Source: Isoetes taiwanensis
Lineage: Eukaryota > Streptophyta > Lycopodiopsida > Isoetales > Isoetaceae
DNA length: 64,000 nucleotides
Assembly: GCA_021234155.1 (NCBI GenBank)
Contig: JAJEKV010000037.1
Span: 2,861,463 to 2,925,462 of the forward strand
Direction: 5' to 3'
In this document: positions 45,101 through 56,519 of the stretch, in pieces
How positions within the stretch are numbered: position 1 is the first letter of the stretch
How the letters are laid out: every line of letters starts with the position of its first letter
The notes under the pieces: model-generated
Database searches by the model: none
Seen by the model: only the letters and a program-made list of their open reading frames with translations
What the model was told of the DNA's origin: nothing
Position numbers and translations under genes: made by a program

Positions 45101-45300
45101 TGTACCAAGATAACATGCTTGGAAAAACGGAGATCGAGATATTTTAGCAAAGTTCGGGATGGGATGTCATGATCTGAGAGAATTGAAAAGGACAGTGGAG
45201 AAAAATAGAAAAGACAGGGGACAAAGGCTATGCGTAATGCGGATGAGTGGAAATAGAGGGACTAAAACCACATGCTTAACGGTATGTCCAACTTACACGC
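42160..45300 (+). pseudogene. LINE C ORF2 (endonuclease + reverse transcriptase)
   Basis: Recognisable in pieces across frames: CLVETWEHN (about 42236) and SIVDYVIMNERQQ (about 42809) from the endonuclease; SIWYDDECKERR (about 43172) from the linker; then MANNKAPDLYGLTVEVLKCA, GLPNRWAYNRVIPLHKGG (43547-43740) of the reverse transcriptase; a TEHSTTDHLVTLL block near 43880; KSFDTITKGKLIRRL near 43985; YKYLGYDTHGTGE near 44460; and a TKTTCLTVCPTY block near 45265 from the C-terminal Cys region. Order and spacing fit one ORF2, but frequent indels and stops destroy it. Confidence 0.8.
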
Positions 45301-45715
45301 GGACATCGGGAAAAGTATAGGAGAGTAAGGTGGGGACAATCAAGACATAACATAATGGCAAGGACGTAAACAATGGGAGACCTGGCGGATGCAATGCAGG
45401 AGATGCCGAAGCATTGACACGGAAGCACATGAACAAAAAGGCTTACGATATGATTTGCTAAAGAGGCAAATCATAGACGCCACTAAATGTACACCTTTAA
45501 AAGTCGCTTTGATATAGACGACACCTACCACGACTAGAAGCTAAACAAAGTAGGTGCCTGCATTAATAGGAAAAGTGAGCCTTGAAGAAAAGGTTACAAC
45601 AAAACAGCAGTGATGAGCTAGTAGCCCCCACCGGGGAGCTCGCCCCGCGCTACACAAGTCCGAGAGGCCTCGAGGGCACAAGGGACAATAATGTATTCTA
45701 TTCTATTCTATTCTA

Positions 45716-46985
45716 GATCAAGTAGTAAGATCCCCGGACATGCTCAAGAATCAAACATCGGCCAAAGTCAAAGCATGTACAAGTTGGAAATGGAGATTTG
45801 CAAAGCTATAGAAGGATGTGGAATGTTGGAGCTCTTTGGATCTTGATGGAAATGTAGTCGATGTTGAAAATGTGTTATGTGTTCCTAGTTTGATTAAAAA
45901 TTTAGTGTCGTTGTGCCGGCCTAGTAGACTTGGGATATAAAAATCTTCTTTGAGAAGAAAGTATGTAAAGATCTTTATGAATAATAAATTGAAATTTTTG
46001 GCAAATCAAGTGGGCAATTTGTTTCAATTTGAAAATGGTATTGTTGATGGAGTTAATGTTTGTTCTAATGACGATATGGAGACTTGGCATAATGAAGCTT
46101 GCTCATACACATTATAATAATGTGAAGTTTATGGCAAAAAAAGGGCTTATAGAATGCAACATACTAGAAAATCATAAATGCATATGTGAGGGATGCATGT
46201 TGGGAAAAATTACTAGACTACCATTCCCCGAAATCACATAAAAGGGCTGAAGGAGTTAGATCTAGTGCATACGCATCTATGTGGCCCTTTGAATGTTAGA
46301 AGCGAGAAATGGAAAAGATATTTTATAACATTTATAGATGATCATAAAGAGAAAAGTGCAAAGGATATTATTTGACACCTAAAAATCTCAAGCTCTTGAA
46401 GCTTTCAAAATGTATGTATCGAAAATGGAAAGGCAAACAAACAGAAAATTAAGATGCATAAGCTCAGATAGGGGAGGGAATATTTATCCGTGGTTTGAGT
46501 CTTTTGCGGGGGCTAAAGGAATGAAGAAAGTTGACATGTAGACATACTCCACGAAAAATGGAGTTCTTTGAAAGGAAGAATAGAACATTACTTGATGCAA
46601 GAAGATCAATGTTAAAGTTCTCGGGTTTGCCAAATAAGTTGTGGGAAGAGGCTTTAAAAACAAAGAATTTATGTTTCAAAACAGACTTCCAACATCTAGT
46701 TTGAAAGGCAATATTCGAGTTGGTGTGGTTTAATAATAGAAAATATAGATTATGATCTCTCAAATCATATGGATGCTTGGGATATATTCATGTTCCAAAG
46801 GAATTAAGACAAAAAGTTGGACAATAAAGTAGAAATAGGATATTTTGTTGGATATGATGAACAAAGCAAAGGTTGTAGAATGTTTGTACACTGAACAAAA
46901 CAAAATTGTGATGAGCGTGGAGACATTGTTTTCGATGATCATTCTCACTATAAGAATAGACAGATCCTAAAGGAAACAAGGTCTT
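45716..46985 (+). pseudogene. Ty1/copia fragment 1: GAG-pre-integrase and integrase
   Basis: DVENVLCVPSLIKNLVSL (about 45857), then KLAHTHYNNVKFMAKKGLIE with CICEGCMLGKITRLPFPE (46089-46235), are the GAG-pre-integrase zinc block. LVHTHLCGPLNV and KWKRYFITFIDDH (46260-46340) begin the integrase core. ELRQKVDNKVEIGYFVGYD (46800-46858) is the typical integrase C-terminal block. All on plus with many frameshifts. The polyprotein stops being recognisable at about 46985 and appears to resume at 55266, so an insertion may separate them. Its 5' part and 5' LTR are missing, apparently cut by LINE C. Confidence 0.85.
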
Positions 46986-46993
46986 TGCGCAAG

Positions 46994-47089
46994 ACGGAGG
47001 GTTGCCCCTCCATGGCCGGAGGGGTGAAGTGGCTTAAATCATACTTGAAAGTCATGTTTTTACAAGAAATCAAAATTGCTATTTTAAAA
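46994..47089. repeat. Inverted-repeat partner 2
   Basis: Complement of 37571-37667, with small indels. See that entry. Confidence 0.75.
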
Positions 47090-48263
47090 ACATTGATATT
47101 TTGTGAAGGTGATGGTACCAATTTGCATCACTAACTCCTCCTTAGATGTTGAGCTCTTACCTTTCCTCCCAAGACCTTTCCAAAAGGTGACTTGGCATAT
47201 AAGGCCTACATTCTTTTAGGCCTTTATGGGCTATGCTCAAGGAGCCCTCCCCAGCTGAGGCTGCATCGCTAGATCTTTCATAGATTCTAGCTCAAATCAT
47301 AATAGTCTACGGGTAAAAGACAAGCCCGACACGAGTTGTAACGATCACATAAGTGGGTTTGAACCATACACATAATCAACCGGCCCACGTCCACCACACA
47401 GCTCTCATTAACCACAATAAAATTCACCATACGGCTCTACCACAAAGACCATCCGCTCCACTACAAAGATCCACCATACAGTCCCATGATCTCTCTACGG
47501 CATCCAAATCCACATATCCTTGATTCATCACATAGACCACTCATCTCCACCACATAGCACACAGTCGTTTATCATCTGCACGCATCCATCCATCCATTTA
47601 TCCTTCGTGACCTGCATTTTAGATCATAATTGTAACAACCCAGATAAAATAAAAAACAAATGGCCTCAAAGACGATTGGCTCGGATTATAAGATCCATAT
47701 ATGCTTGCTTCACTACACTGATCACACATCTCCACCACAACACCACACGACTTCACTACCACGACCTCTTGATCTTTTTGCACAAATCCAAATCCATACA
47801 TCCTTGGTGACTGTATTTCCCAGATCATAATTGTAACAACCCAGGATAAAAGACAAGCGGCCTCAATTGCTAACAAAAATTTGAAGAGCACTAGATGGTT
47901 ACGCCCCATCACTTGTTGTTGGTCATTCATCTTCATGTAGACAATCTCTAGCAATATATCCAAGGCATCTCCAATTTATGATACTTCATATTCCTCTTAC
48001 CCCATTTACATTAACTAATCCACCTTCGATGCGGGTCGCGAGACCTCGGTTGTCGCCGATGATATGTACCACTGCCCCCATTTCTTCATGTTGCATGGCA
48101 TCTAACAACAACATTGGATATAGCTACTTGCATTGAGATAATAAATGAAAAGTTTTTCCTTTTTTTGAAGGATCACATTAACTAATATTAATCCAGAAAA
48201 ATACAAGAAGAGCGGTATTAGGGTACTCCTGCCCACACCATAATAAGTGTACCTATCTACAAC

Positions 48264-48660
48264 TCATGCCACAAATCTCCCGTGAGTGTCTACAATGTGG
48301 AGGTTCTTTCCCCGACACACGCCTTGACCTGCTCTTTCCGAGGGGATGCCAGATACGATAGATATAGCTTGTACCTCAGCTGCGGGACCAAAGCATGAGG
48401 CTGCATCTCTGCATTCTCGAACACCTTCATGCGTCGTCGCTTCCAGATGAGCCACAACAACCGGGGCTTTACGGATGAAAGGCGGACTCAAGGGACCACC
48501 TACTAGGGTACACCCCAAAAGAACCTCTTGGATCATGAGTGAGGTATGAAAGAGGCACTGAGCCCACCGCCATGCCGGGCTGAATATCGAGAAACGAGAA
48601 ACATGCACCGGTTCCGTGGTCTCCATCTGATCACCACACATGGGACATAGAAATCACGAT
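48264..48660 (-). pseudogene. LINE D C-terminal remnant
   Basis: Read on minus, MCGDQMETTEPVHV resembles the zinc-knuckle region that follows many plant reverse transcriptases (CxxCG...ET..H), and an overlapping frame gives WKRRRMKVFENAEM, like the WKxRxxxxFE block after it. No reverse-transcriptase core is visible next to it, so it is a short decayed piece. Confidence 0.4.
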
Positions 48661-49039
48661 CCGAGGGTTGATCCCTGAACCCATGTGTTCACCCTCGAGA
48701 ACGCGCACACCGTCACAGCCATCATACCGAATCTTGGGGGCAGATTGGGTTCCACACCCACCTCCGTGATAACCCCTCATCCCCGGCACCCAAGACTCCA
48801 CCCATCCCAGGGAGGCAACTCATCTTGAACCCGCCCGAAGCTCATAACAGACCTCACACAAATTTGAGGGATCCACTGGGTGGCACTTCCACACACGCCC
48901 CGATGCCCGGTGGGAGGGTGCGGTGGTAGAGCATTAGCCACCCGCCCTGTGATAGTACAACCTCGCTCCTCGGGCCGAAATCTATAACGCGATTGCCGGG
49001 TATAATGTAATGACCTTCAACTTGATGATTCCTCAAGAG

Positions 49040-52000
49040 AGGAGTATCACCATCTAGCTTATGAAGTCACGTATTGGAGAACGGATAATCCAAATTTGGA
49101 CATATGAAAAAAATTGGATTCCAAAATCCAAGTGTCAAAATTCTTTGAATAGGTGTCATACTTAAATGTAGTATATTTGTTTCCTCCAGGGCACTTGTAT
49201 ACATTCATAGCTCCACTGAAAAGTGGAGGCAGAGTCACATATTTTTTGTACGTTGCAAAATACAAATAACAGAGATTCTTCTTGTAAGATAAAGGACTTG
49301 GAGAAAGTTAAAATGTTCCTTCTTGGTACATATCCATTCTTCAACTTTAATGAGAAACCTTCTTTTTGACCATTACATTATGTAAATAATATAAATCGGA
49401 ATCAAGAAGCCATACTTTAACACCTAACGGAATGATGAACACCATAGAAGAGTTTTTTTTTTTTTTTTAATGTAATGAGATGACATATCATCTTTCCATC
49501 AGATACATACCTTCTAAAGTTTTGACTTTAAAGATTGAAGTATTGCGCACATCCTCTTTCTTTAAAATTTCTAATCATACTAGGCATGCATTTGTGCCCG
49601 CTGCTATCTTTCTGCTACATTCGCATCATAGCCCAATAGGAAGGAGCAAAACAAAAGAATTACTAGGAAATACACCTAATTGTCTGAATCATAAGTATTG
49701 TTGAAATGTGGGCAACCTGTATGTTGCACAATGATGACCTGTATGTTCCAGCAGATTGCTAACTGTAACAATGCTACATGTAATGTTTTAACACTTGAGT
49801 CCTAGAAATTGTTCATAAATGTGTCTCTGAGGAGATTTGCAGGGCAAAAGAAATGAATAATTATGCCTTTTGATGTGTATATCACATTAATTTTTTTTTT
49901 TTTTTTGTCCTTACTCTTTCGATGTAATGCTTTGATTTCTATCTACATCTTAGCTATCACCTACAAAATCATAAGCACATAAGTTCTAGGTTTCTACAAA
50001 CACCACGATTTTGATTTCTACAAACAACAGGGTTCCCTCTTTTACTTGGGGTTATTCTTGCATATACATATACAACAATAAAGCGGATCATGTTTTCTAT
50101 CCACGAAAACTCATGAAACAAGTGAACTAACGGAAGTTAATAAGTTCTAAAAGCGAAATCAAAATATTTGATGGTACCTTTGCGTTAAAAAAACATCATT
50201 CTATGTTAACAAATGATGTCAATGATGACACACAACATACTACGCCATTTTAAATTGGGACTACTCAAGACAAAGTTGTATCTGAGAAAACATCATACAC
50301 ATAAATAAGTGCATAAATGCTAAAAGCGTTTCCAGTATTTCTGTCGCTATAATATTCTTACACCTTATTATGGATACTTCCATATATCGAGCAGTGACAA
50401 ACATGGTTTATATCCTCCTTTGTCTCCTCCCTTTTGTCATGCGCTAAGGTCAAAACTCATTGAACTTACATCCATCAAGATCTTGGTAGAATATAGTCCC
50501 TAAAGAGAAACAACATGAGCAGACACATCTAGCAAGGAAAATAACCTCAAGCCTTTCTCCCACCAAGTTCAAGTGATTGTCTTGGCGGTGAAAAGCGTAT
50601 TGCTAGAAAAAATTTGAAACAAAAATAAATAGAGAGCCTTTCTTTGCAAATGCTAACACAAAGTGTGAAAAAAGAAAATAATCTTTCTGCTTGTCTTTTT
50701 TCAAGTCACCTTATCTTATTTGGCGGAGATAGAGAGCTCCATGCAAATAAGCCATCAAATGTGAAATTCTCATGAGGCAAAACAAAGCATTTTCCCTATA
50801 TATCATCTCCGTTGAGTGAAAGGAAAGAAAGTAACAAGTCTTGTGCTACTTTTCGGCTAGAAATTTAAAAGTTAACCTCATGTAAAATGTCAAATCTTGC
50901 AAATTCACATCACATGCGAGAATGAGTTTACATTTTCAAAATAAAATTCTCTGACTCAAGCGACAACACAGTTGTATCGGAATAAGCAGGATGTTCATGG
51001 TTTGAGCAGATTACGTGTAGGTGCTTAAATACTCTCCTAGAACACTCAAAACACACTGCAAATAAAAGAAGGATCAGCTGCTCAAATGTTTTGGAAAAGA
51101 AACAAATGCAACCCTAGATCGAAATCCTCGGACTCATTATTGAGTATTAAGAGTTGGCCTTAATATTGACAACATGGAAGATATGTAAGAAAATAGTAGG
51201 ACTCAAGAAAATTAATTTGAACTGAAATTTAAGGCTAAGGCAGTTGTCTATATTGCCTCGTCCCCATAATCCCAATGTTAATAACTCTATGTGAATTACT
51301 TTCCTAATTCTATACTTACCATACACAATATATGGTTACAGAGGATTCACTAGCAAGCAAGCAGGCAACATACCCACATTCAATCTCATATTCATGGCTC
51401 CCATTACTTTAAACATGAGACAAAAATAAAAGGCAAAGCGTACCTTTCTTTATATGGAAGACTTGATTTAGAGGTCGGAGAAATTCAACTAGTAAAAATC
51501 GTGAACATGAATTTGCTCAACTTTGGACAGTGGTTCTCCCCAGATGGAGCTCCGATTTCTACAATTCAAAGTGAAACATGATCAACTCAAAGTGTAGTTT
51601 GCAATGCAATTAAAATCCACTTAATCCCCAAAGGAGTATAGCTCAACTTATCGCATTGAGCACATGCACCTATTTACGGGTATGAAAACTGCGAAAAGAT
51701 TAAAAAGAGGCATATGACTCAAGCCTCTCATCTGCATTTTGCTTGCATGGTGGATTAATCGGTATTCCGGCAGGGGTTTGAAGATTTTAGCATTCCGTTT
51801 CAAAGCCGCCACAAGCGGTTCCCATCGATAGCCTTCCAAAATGCCTTCAAGACTTATTTCATGCATTAATTCATGACCTTACACTAGAAAAATAGTTTGA
51901 CCATGATTTGTATCGAACCATAGATAAAAGCTGCTCAACTAATATGTCTTACCTTAAAAAATGATATATATGCCAGCATGTTTCCAAGCATTAACGCAGC

Positions 52001-52040
52001 AATCTCTTAAAGTGAATCAACCTGAGCAATACGTAACTGA
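49040..52040. other. AT-rich non-coding DNA
   Basis: No coding, RNA-gene or transposon signal recognised; homopolymer runs at about 49451 and 49892. Confidence 0.4.
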
Positions 52041-52065
52041 NNNNNNNNNNNNNNNNNNNNNNNNN
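52041..52065. other. Assembly gap (25 N)
   Basis: Unresolved bases. The 60 bases on each side resemble each other (CATGTTTC, AAGCATTA, CAATCTCTTAA, GTGAATCA in both), so the gap lies in a tandem or collapsed repeat, or is a join of two overlapping ends. Confidence 0.98.
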
Positions 52066-55000
52066 TACTTGACATGTTTCAAGCATTACTTATGACAATC
52101 TCTTAAGTGAATCAGCACGAGCATACATATAATCAGAATACTGACAATTTATGAAGTGATAAATCAAGTTGATGACTAAATATACTGCCTTTGTTATCAC
52201 TCCCCTTTTGCTTATTCCTCATGATATAATGATGCTATAACTTAGCAAAACAATCAATGCCAAGTATGAGTACAAACTAGAATCTTTGGCTCACCTCTCG
52301 GCCCTAATGATGACTTAGAAGCAAAAGAACAAAAACATAGTCTCGGAACAAAATCAAATGAGGCCTCATCTTTTCCATACCCACCTTTAATTATTTAACA
52401 CAAAAGTCCGCACGTCTCACAGCCCATTCCCACCGTAGATCTTTTAGGATAGTTTCAAATGAAACTATCTTGAAAGAAAGATATTTCTTATGGAAGAACA
52501 TGAAGGCTTATCCTACACTACTTGAGGCATTTGTAGCTGTAACCATTTGCCAATTATAGAGTAGCCACATGAAACATCAATACAATATAATAGAGATTAA
52601 GGTGATAATGCTTGTGCACTCACCACATCCCATTGTATTTCTTGTATACAACGAAATAAACAATGGAAATAAACATTACGATTCATTTGCTTTCGAGGAT
52701 CATTCTATGTAGTGTATATCGATTATATGGATGGAGTTTGATTGGAGGAAGGTGAATCTTAGGACCTATCCGCGACTCGACAAGCTGCTCTGTTCTTATT
52801 TGGAAAGGTTATCTCGGAATACCGCTTTTATAGTTTTACACTTACATTTACCACTTTTTCTTGAGTTTACCTTGTTTTGGGGTTGGGGGCCAGGTTCTAC
52901 TCAAATAATTTTACAAAACTTCACCTTTAAGTCTGCACTTTATTCCATTTTTATATGTATGCTTCCAATGTATTGCAAGCACGATAAGTCGAGTCATCAT
53001 TCATTGAATATTGCCATGATAGATATTTATTCTTATTTCACACAATGGATTCTTAAGAAGTTGTGTTTGTGGACATGAGCCTCAAATAGGCATACTCAAG
53101 ACAATACAAAGGAAAGCAAAATCTTTCTCGAGGAAAATCGAAAACTTATCATAAGAAGGCGCTGTAGCGCCAAGCGTTCCAAAGCAAGATAAATAAGCGA
53201 TAAATTACAATGTCACCTATCCACCTGCAAAACATAGGAGGCTAGCATATACTTACTTGTAAAGCATGTCAGTGACCCTTTGGTGGAGCTAAAGCTAAAA
53301 GCGAATTGAAAGGTACGCGAAAGAATTCACTTTGGCTACTTGATTTTGCTTTAATATATAGATGCCATGCTTAACCACTTCGAAATGACATCATCGCCAT
53401 ACACCCACGCCTTAACACTTGATCTTGATATAAAAAATCCACGATGGCCACAAATTGACACGCCAGCACAACCATTCTTAACTCATCTCAGGTCGCGAAT
53501 CTAACAACTTCTTAACATCTCAGTCGCCCAGATCCTAAAGTTCTTAAAACACTAAACATTCAAAGTAGGAGTGATAAGCTCTTGAGACCTAGAAAGAATA
53601 GAGATAAATTCCAACAGTATCAATAGCACACTCATGAGAACCCAATCAAAAAAGAGGAGTGCAAGTGTCGCTAAGCGAGATAAAGTATTGATCATTTACA
53701 TATACCCAATTTAGCGGTTTTCTTTGTATTGTTAAGAATTTCCTTATCAGCGAATTTCAATCCACTGAGATTGATAGAAACGACATCCTACGAGCTATAT
53801 AGAGATAATCTCAGTCTCATGGGATCCTAAAAATACATCAGTATGGTGGTGGAACGTAAAAGATGGAGTCAAAGAGAGGAATGCAGCGAAGATCCAAATA
53901 CAAGGTGAGCGAAAAGTAAAGTTTTCCCTTTTACACTGCATACAGGGACAACTGGAACACCTTGAGTTCTTTTGCCCATCTTTGGAGATATTATTGAAAG
54001 ATCTCGTTTCTCTGATATGATAGCGCAAGCTTTGATTATTCCATGGCTAAAACTTACACCCTTAAAAATGAGAGACAGAGAGCTCTTTTTGAGGCAGTAG
54101 TACCTTGAGTCATCCACCCAATGCCTTCCACCACACACCTTTGGAGACTAAAGGAAATCACATACTTAAAATTTTGCTTGTCCTTACCAATTTTGAGGCC
54201 TTGATCAAGGCACTGCCCTTAGAAGCTGCTGAAACTCTTTACAAAGGGAACTCAGTATATCTCAAAGCGAGTTCCTTTAAAGATCAAGGGGCGTTCAAAA
54301 TTACATACACTAGAAAAAGTTATACAAGCCTTTACACTGCGGCACTTTGAAATATTGATGCCTTCAAGCTAATACAGTGATCCTCTCATTCTTTTTCAGA
54401 TTTTCCCTTCTATGCCTTTGCAAGAGTTCATTATCACCAAGAACTATTTGTTCGCCGCACCTTTCACTATGCTTGAGCATTTTTGGCTGACATTTTGAAC
54501 ATCTTTGCTGCCCACGCTGTAAAGTATTTCACGGTCTTGCTTAGCTTAGAGAGCCACTCCATGCAACACTTTTAAAACCAATTAAAACAATATACATTTG
54601 CTTGCGAAGGGGAGCACGAAGAAAATGCATTAAGTCCCCTCACGGCCTTTATCCCTTTACATGGCCCGAACTTCGGCGCATTTCACGCTGGCAGCGGCCT
54701 TGAATGAATCCACGGCTCCTCAAGATTCAAGTTATACAATTTGGAATCATTCTACTCCTTTTGTCCTCGCAATTTTACATCGAGAAAAATCTAGGAACTA
54801 TAGAATTAAAGCGCTTACCTATTCTTTTCTTTAACATTTTGGGGCTTAAGCGAGGTCCAAAATTTGCACTTCCTGGCCTTTCCAGAAGAGGTTCCTTTTT
54901 GAGATATTGGGTTTGTTCTTAAGAACTCTTGCGGCCCCATTTTAAGATTCAATCCATAAGAGCAGAACCTCCGAGGATTTGCAGGATGAATTAGTAATAT

Positions 55001-55265
55001 TAGAAGCGGCCTTGATAGTTTGAAGAAAGCGAGAGGCAAGGATAGGCGTAAAATTGACGGACGGAGTTAGCAGGTTTCCATTAGGGTTGCCCGGTGAGGC
55101 AGCGGGATTTGTGTGGGGTTTTGGGCGTCATTGGCACATTAAAGTATCTTGGTATATATTTGGAATATGTCGCGAAACCCATAAAAGCGAGTTTGCTAGG
55201 GGCAGCAAAATCCCTAAAAGCGAGGCGATCCAAACAAAAAGCGAACAATTTATGGTAAAAGCGAG
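52066..55265. other. Non-coding DNA
   Basis: No domain recognised in any frame. AAAGCGA / AAAAGCGAG words are unusually frequent around 55180-55265, just before the copia sequence resumes. Confidence 0.35.
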
Positions 55266-55770
55266 GATGATATGAAAGTAGAGGCTGAGATTGATATGAA
55301 GAAGAAGCAAATAAGCTCAAATGAAGAACAGAGGCCAGTCTTTAGAGTGAATTACATAAGTGTGCTGATACCTGAGACAAAAGAGTAAGGAAGAGAAAGA
55401 AGACACAAAATTTGCTGAAAAATTGAGAAAACCACCATTAAATGAAGGGGGAATATGGCGAGGGTTGGAAAGTGGAAGAAGCAAAAGGATTGAAAAACTC
55501 TCACGAATTACGGATCAAGGACAAATATTAGCAATCGAACATCATGTTGACTTCACCGCTATGAAGAAGTAATAAATAGCAGAAGAATGTTGGATTAAGG
55601 CAATGGAGGAGGAGATAAAATCATTCAAAGACAACTTTGGAACTTTTGATATAGTGAATAAACCCGAAATACCAGTATTTGTAGGAAACAAGTGGATTCA
55701 CAATTAAAACCAACGGTGATGGCACAGTTTAAAGCAAGGTTAGTGGCTCAAGGCTTTTCCGAGGAGAAGA
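55266..55770 (+). pseudogene. Ty1/copia fragment 2: start of reverse transcriptase
   Basis: Contains an acidic linker, then AMEEEIKSFKDNFGTFDI (about 55602), GNKWIHN and a GDGTV / KARLVAQGFSEEK block (55720-55767), the first part of a copia reverse transcriptase (normally KWVFK...ADGxxxRFKARLVAxGF). It stops at 55770 where a gypsy element begins, and continues after 59282 with KLT...MHWNLEIHHMDVKAAF. Confidence 0.82.
55766..55770. repeat. Gypsy target-site duplication, left (GAAGA)
   Basis: GAAGA directly before the 5' LTR; the same 5 bases are at 59278-59282. Confidence 0.75.
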
Positions 55771-55937
55771 TGTAGCGGGCCCATGGTAGGCAGCTTTCGA
55801 GTATTGAACCTTAGATATTGCACATTAAGGAAGGCGTTCAGAGACCGGCATAAATGGGTAGAAGCGACTACTCATAAAAGCGTCTGACGGTGTTGCCAGA
55901 TTGGTTAAGGGCATGTGCTCGGTTAGGAGCGTCCGCG
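55771..55937 (+). repeat. Gypsy 5' LTR, about 165 bp
   Basis: Starts TGTAGCGGGCCC and ends near GAGCGTCC before GTTGGTATG. Pairs with 59122-59277. Confidence 0.75.
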
Positions 55938-56519
55938 GTTGGTATGTCGAGGCGGGTTTAAGTTGATGGATTGTGAGATTTTTGATTATTGATGATATTT
56001 GCTATAGTTCCGATTCTTATGGGTTGGGATCTCAAAGAGGGAGTTAGACCTGAGGAAATTTTGAGGTGGGTGGGCTAAGTGGAACCCGATGTAGCCCGGT
56101 ATCTTGCGATCCTATTACGGCAAGTGTTCTGTGAAATTAATGTCGCAACAAAAGGCAGTACGGTGACAAGGTGAGTAAGGAGAGTCTTGAAAGGATACTA
56201 AGGGAAGTATTTTGGGGAGAAAATGCATCGCAGGGGATGATCGCGAGGACTGGTAGAAAGCCCAGAGTGGGGGTTGAGAGTTTTACTTTAAACTCATTGG
56301 CTCAGAATTACATTTAAAGGCTGTATTTGGCTCAAGCGTATTTAAATTGGATTTGCTAGAGTATAGTGGGAGAATTGACTACTTGGAAACAAGCGATTAC
56401 ATATCAAAGAAAATCCTAATGGAGATAAGCATGTCTTTGGAAGGATTACCTTTGTCATTAGGTAGTTTACACCTTTGTCGAGGAAAAGTTTTAAGAAGCA
56501 GTTAAGAAAGGTTGCATAA

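Larger units (their letters stand above)
40200..45715 (+). mobile_element. LINE C, near full length, decayed
   Basis: A plus-strand non-LTR retrotransposon with a 5' region of tandem repeats (40230-40640), ORF1 (41077-42099), a heavily frameshifted ORF2 (about 42160-45300), and a 3' end GGGACAATAATG followed by about four TATTC units (45693-45715). The strand is markedly purine-rich. It belongs to a different family from LINE B. It may have inserted into the copia element that begins immediately after it. Its 5' limit is approximate. Confidence 0.82.
46986..55265. other. 8.3-kb unexplained block inside a copia element
   Basis: Separates two pieces of what looks like one copia. It begins with the inverted-repeat partner (46994-47089), a two-copy repeat of ATCATAATTGTAACAACCCA (47623 and 47823, 200 bp apart), a LINE remnant near 48.3-48.7 kb, a long featureless AT-rich part, and an assembly gap. 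I found no LTR pair, terminal inverted repeat or target duplication that defines it as one element; it may be several nested remnants. Confidence 0.4.
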
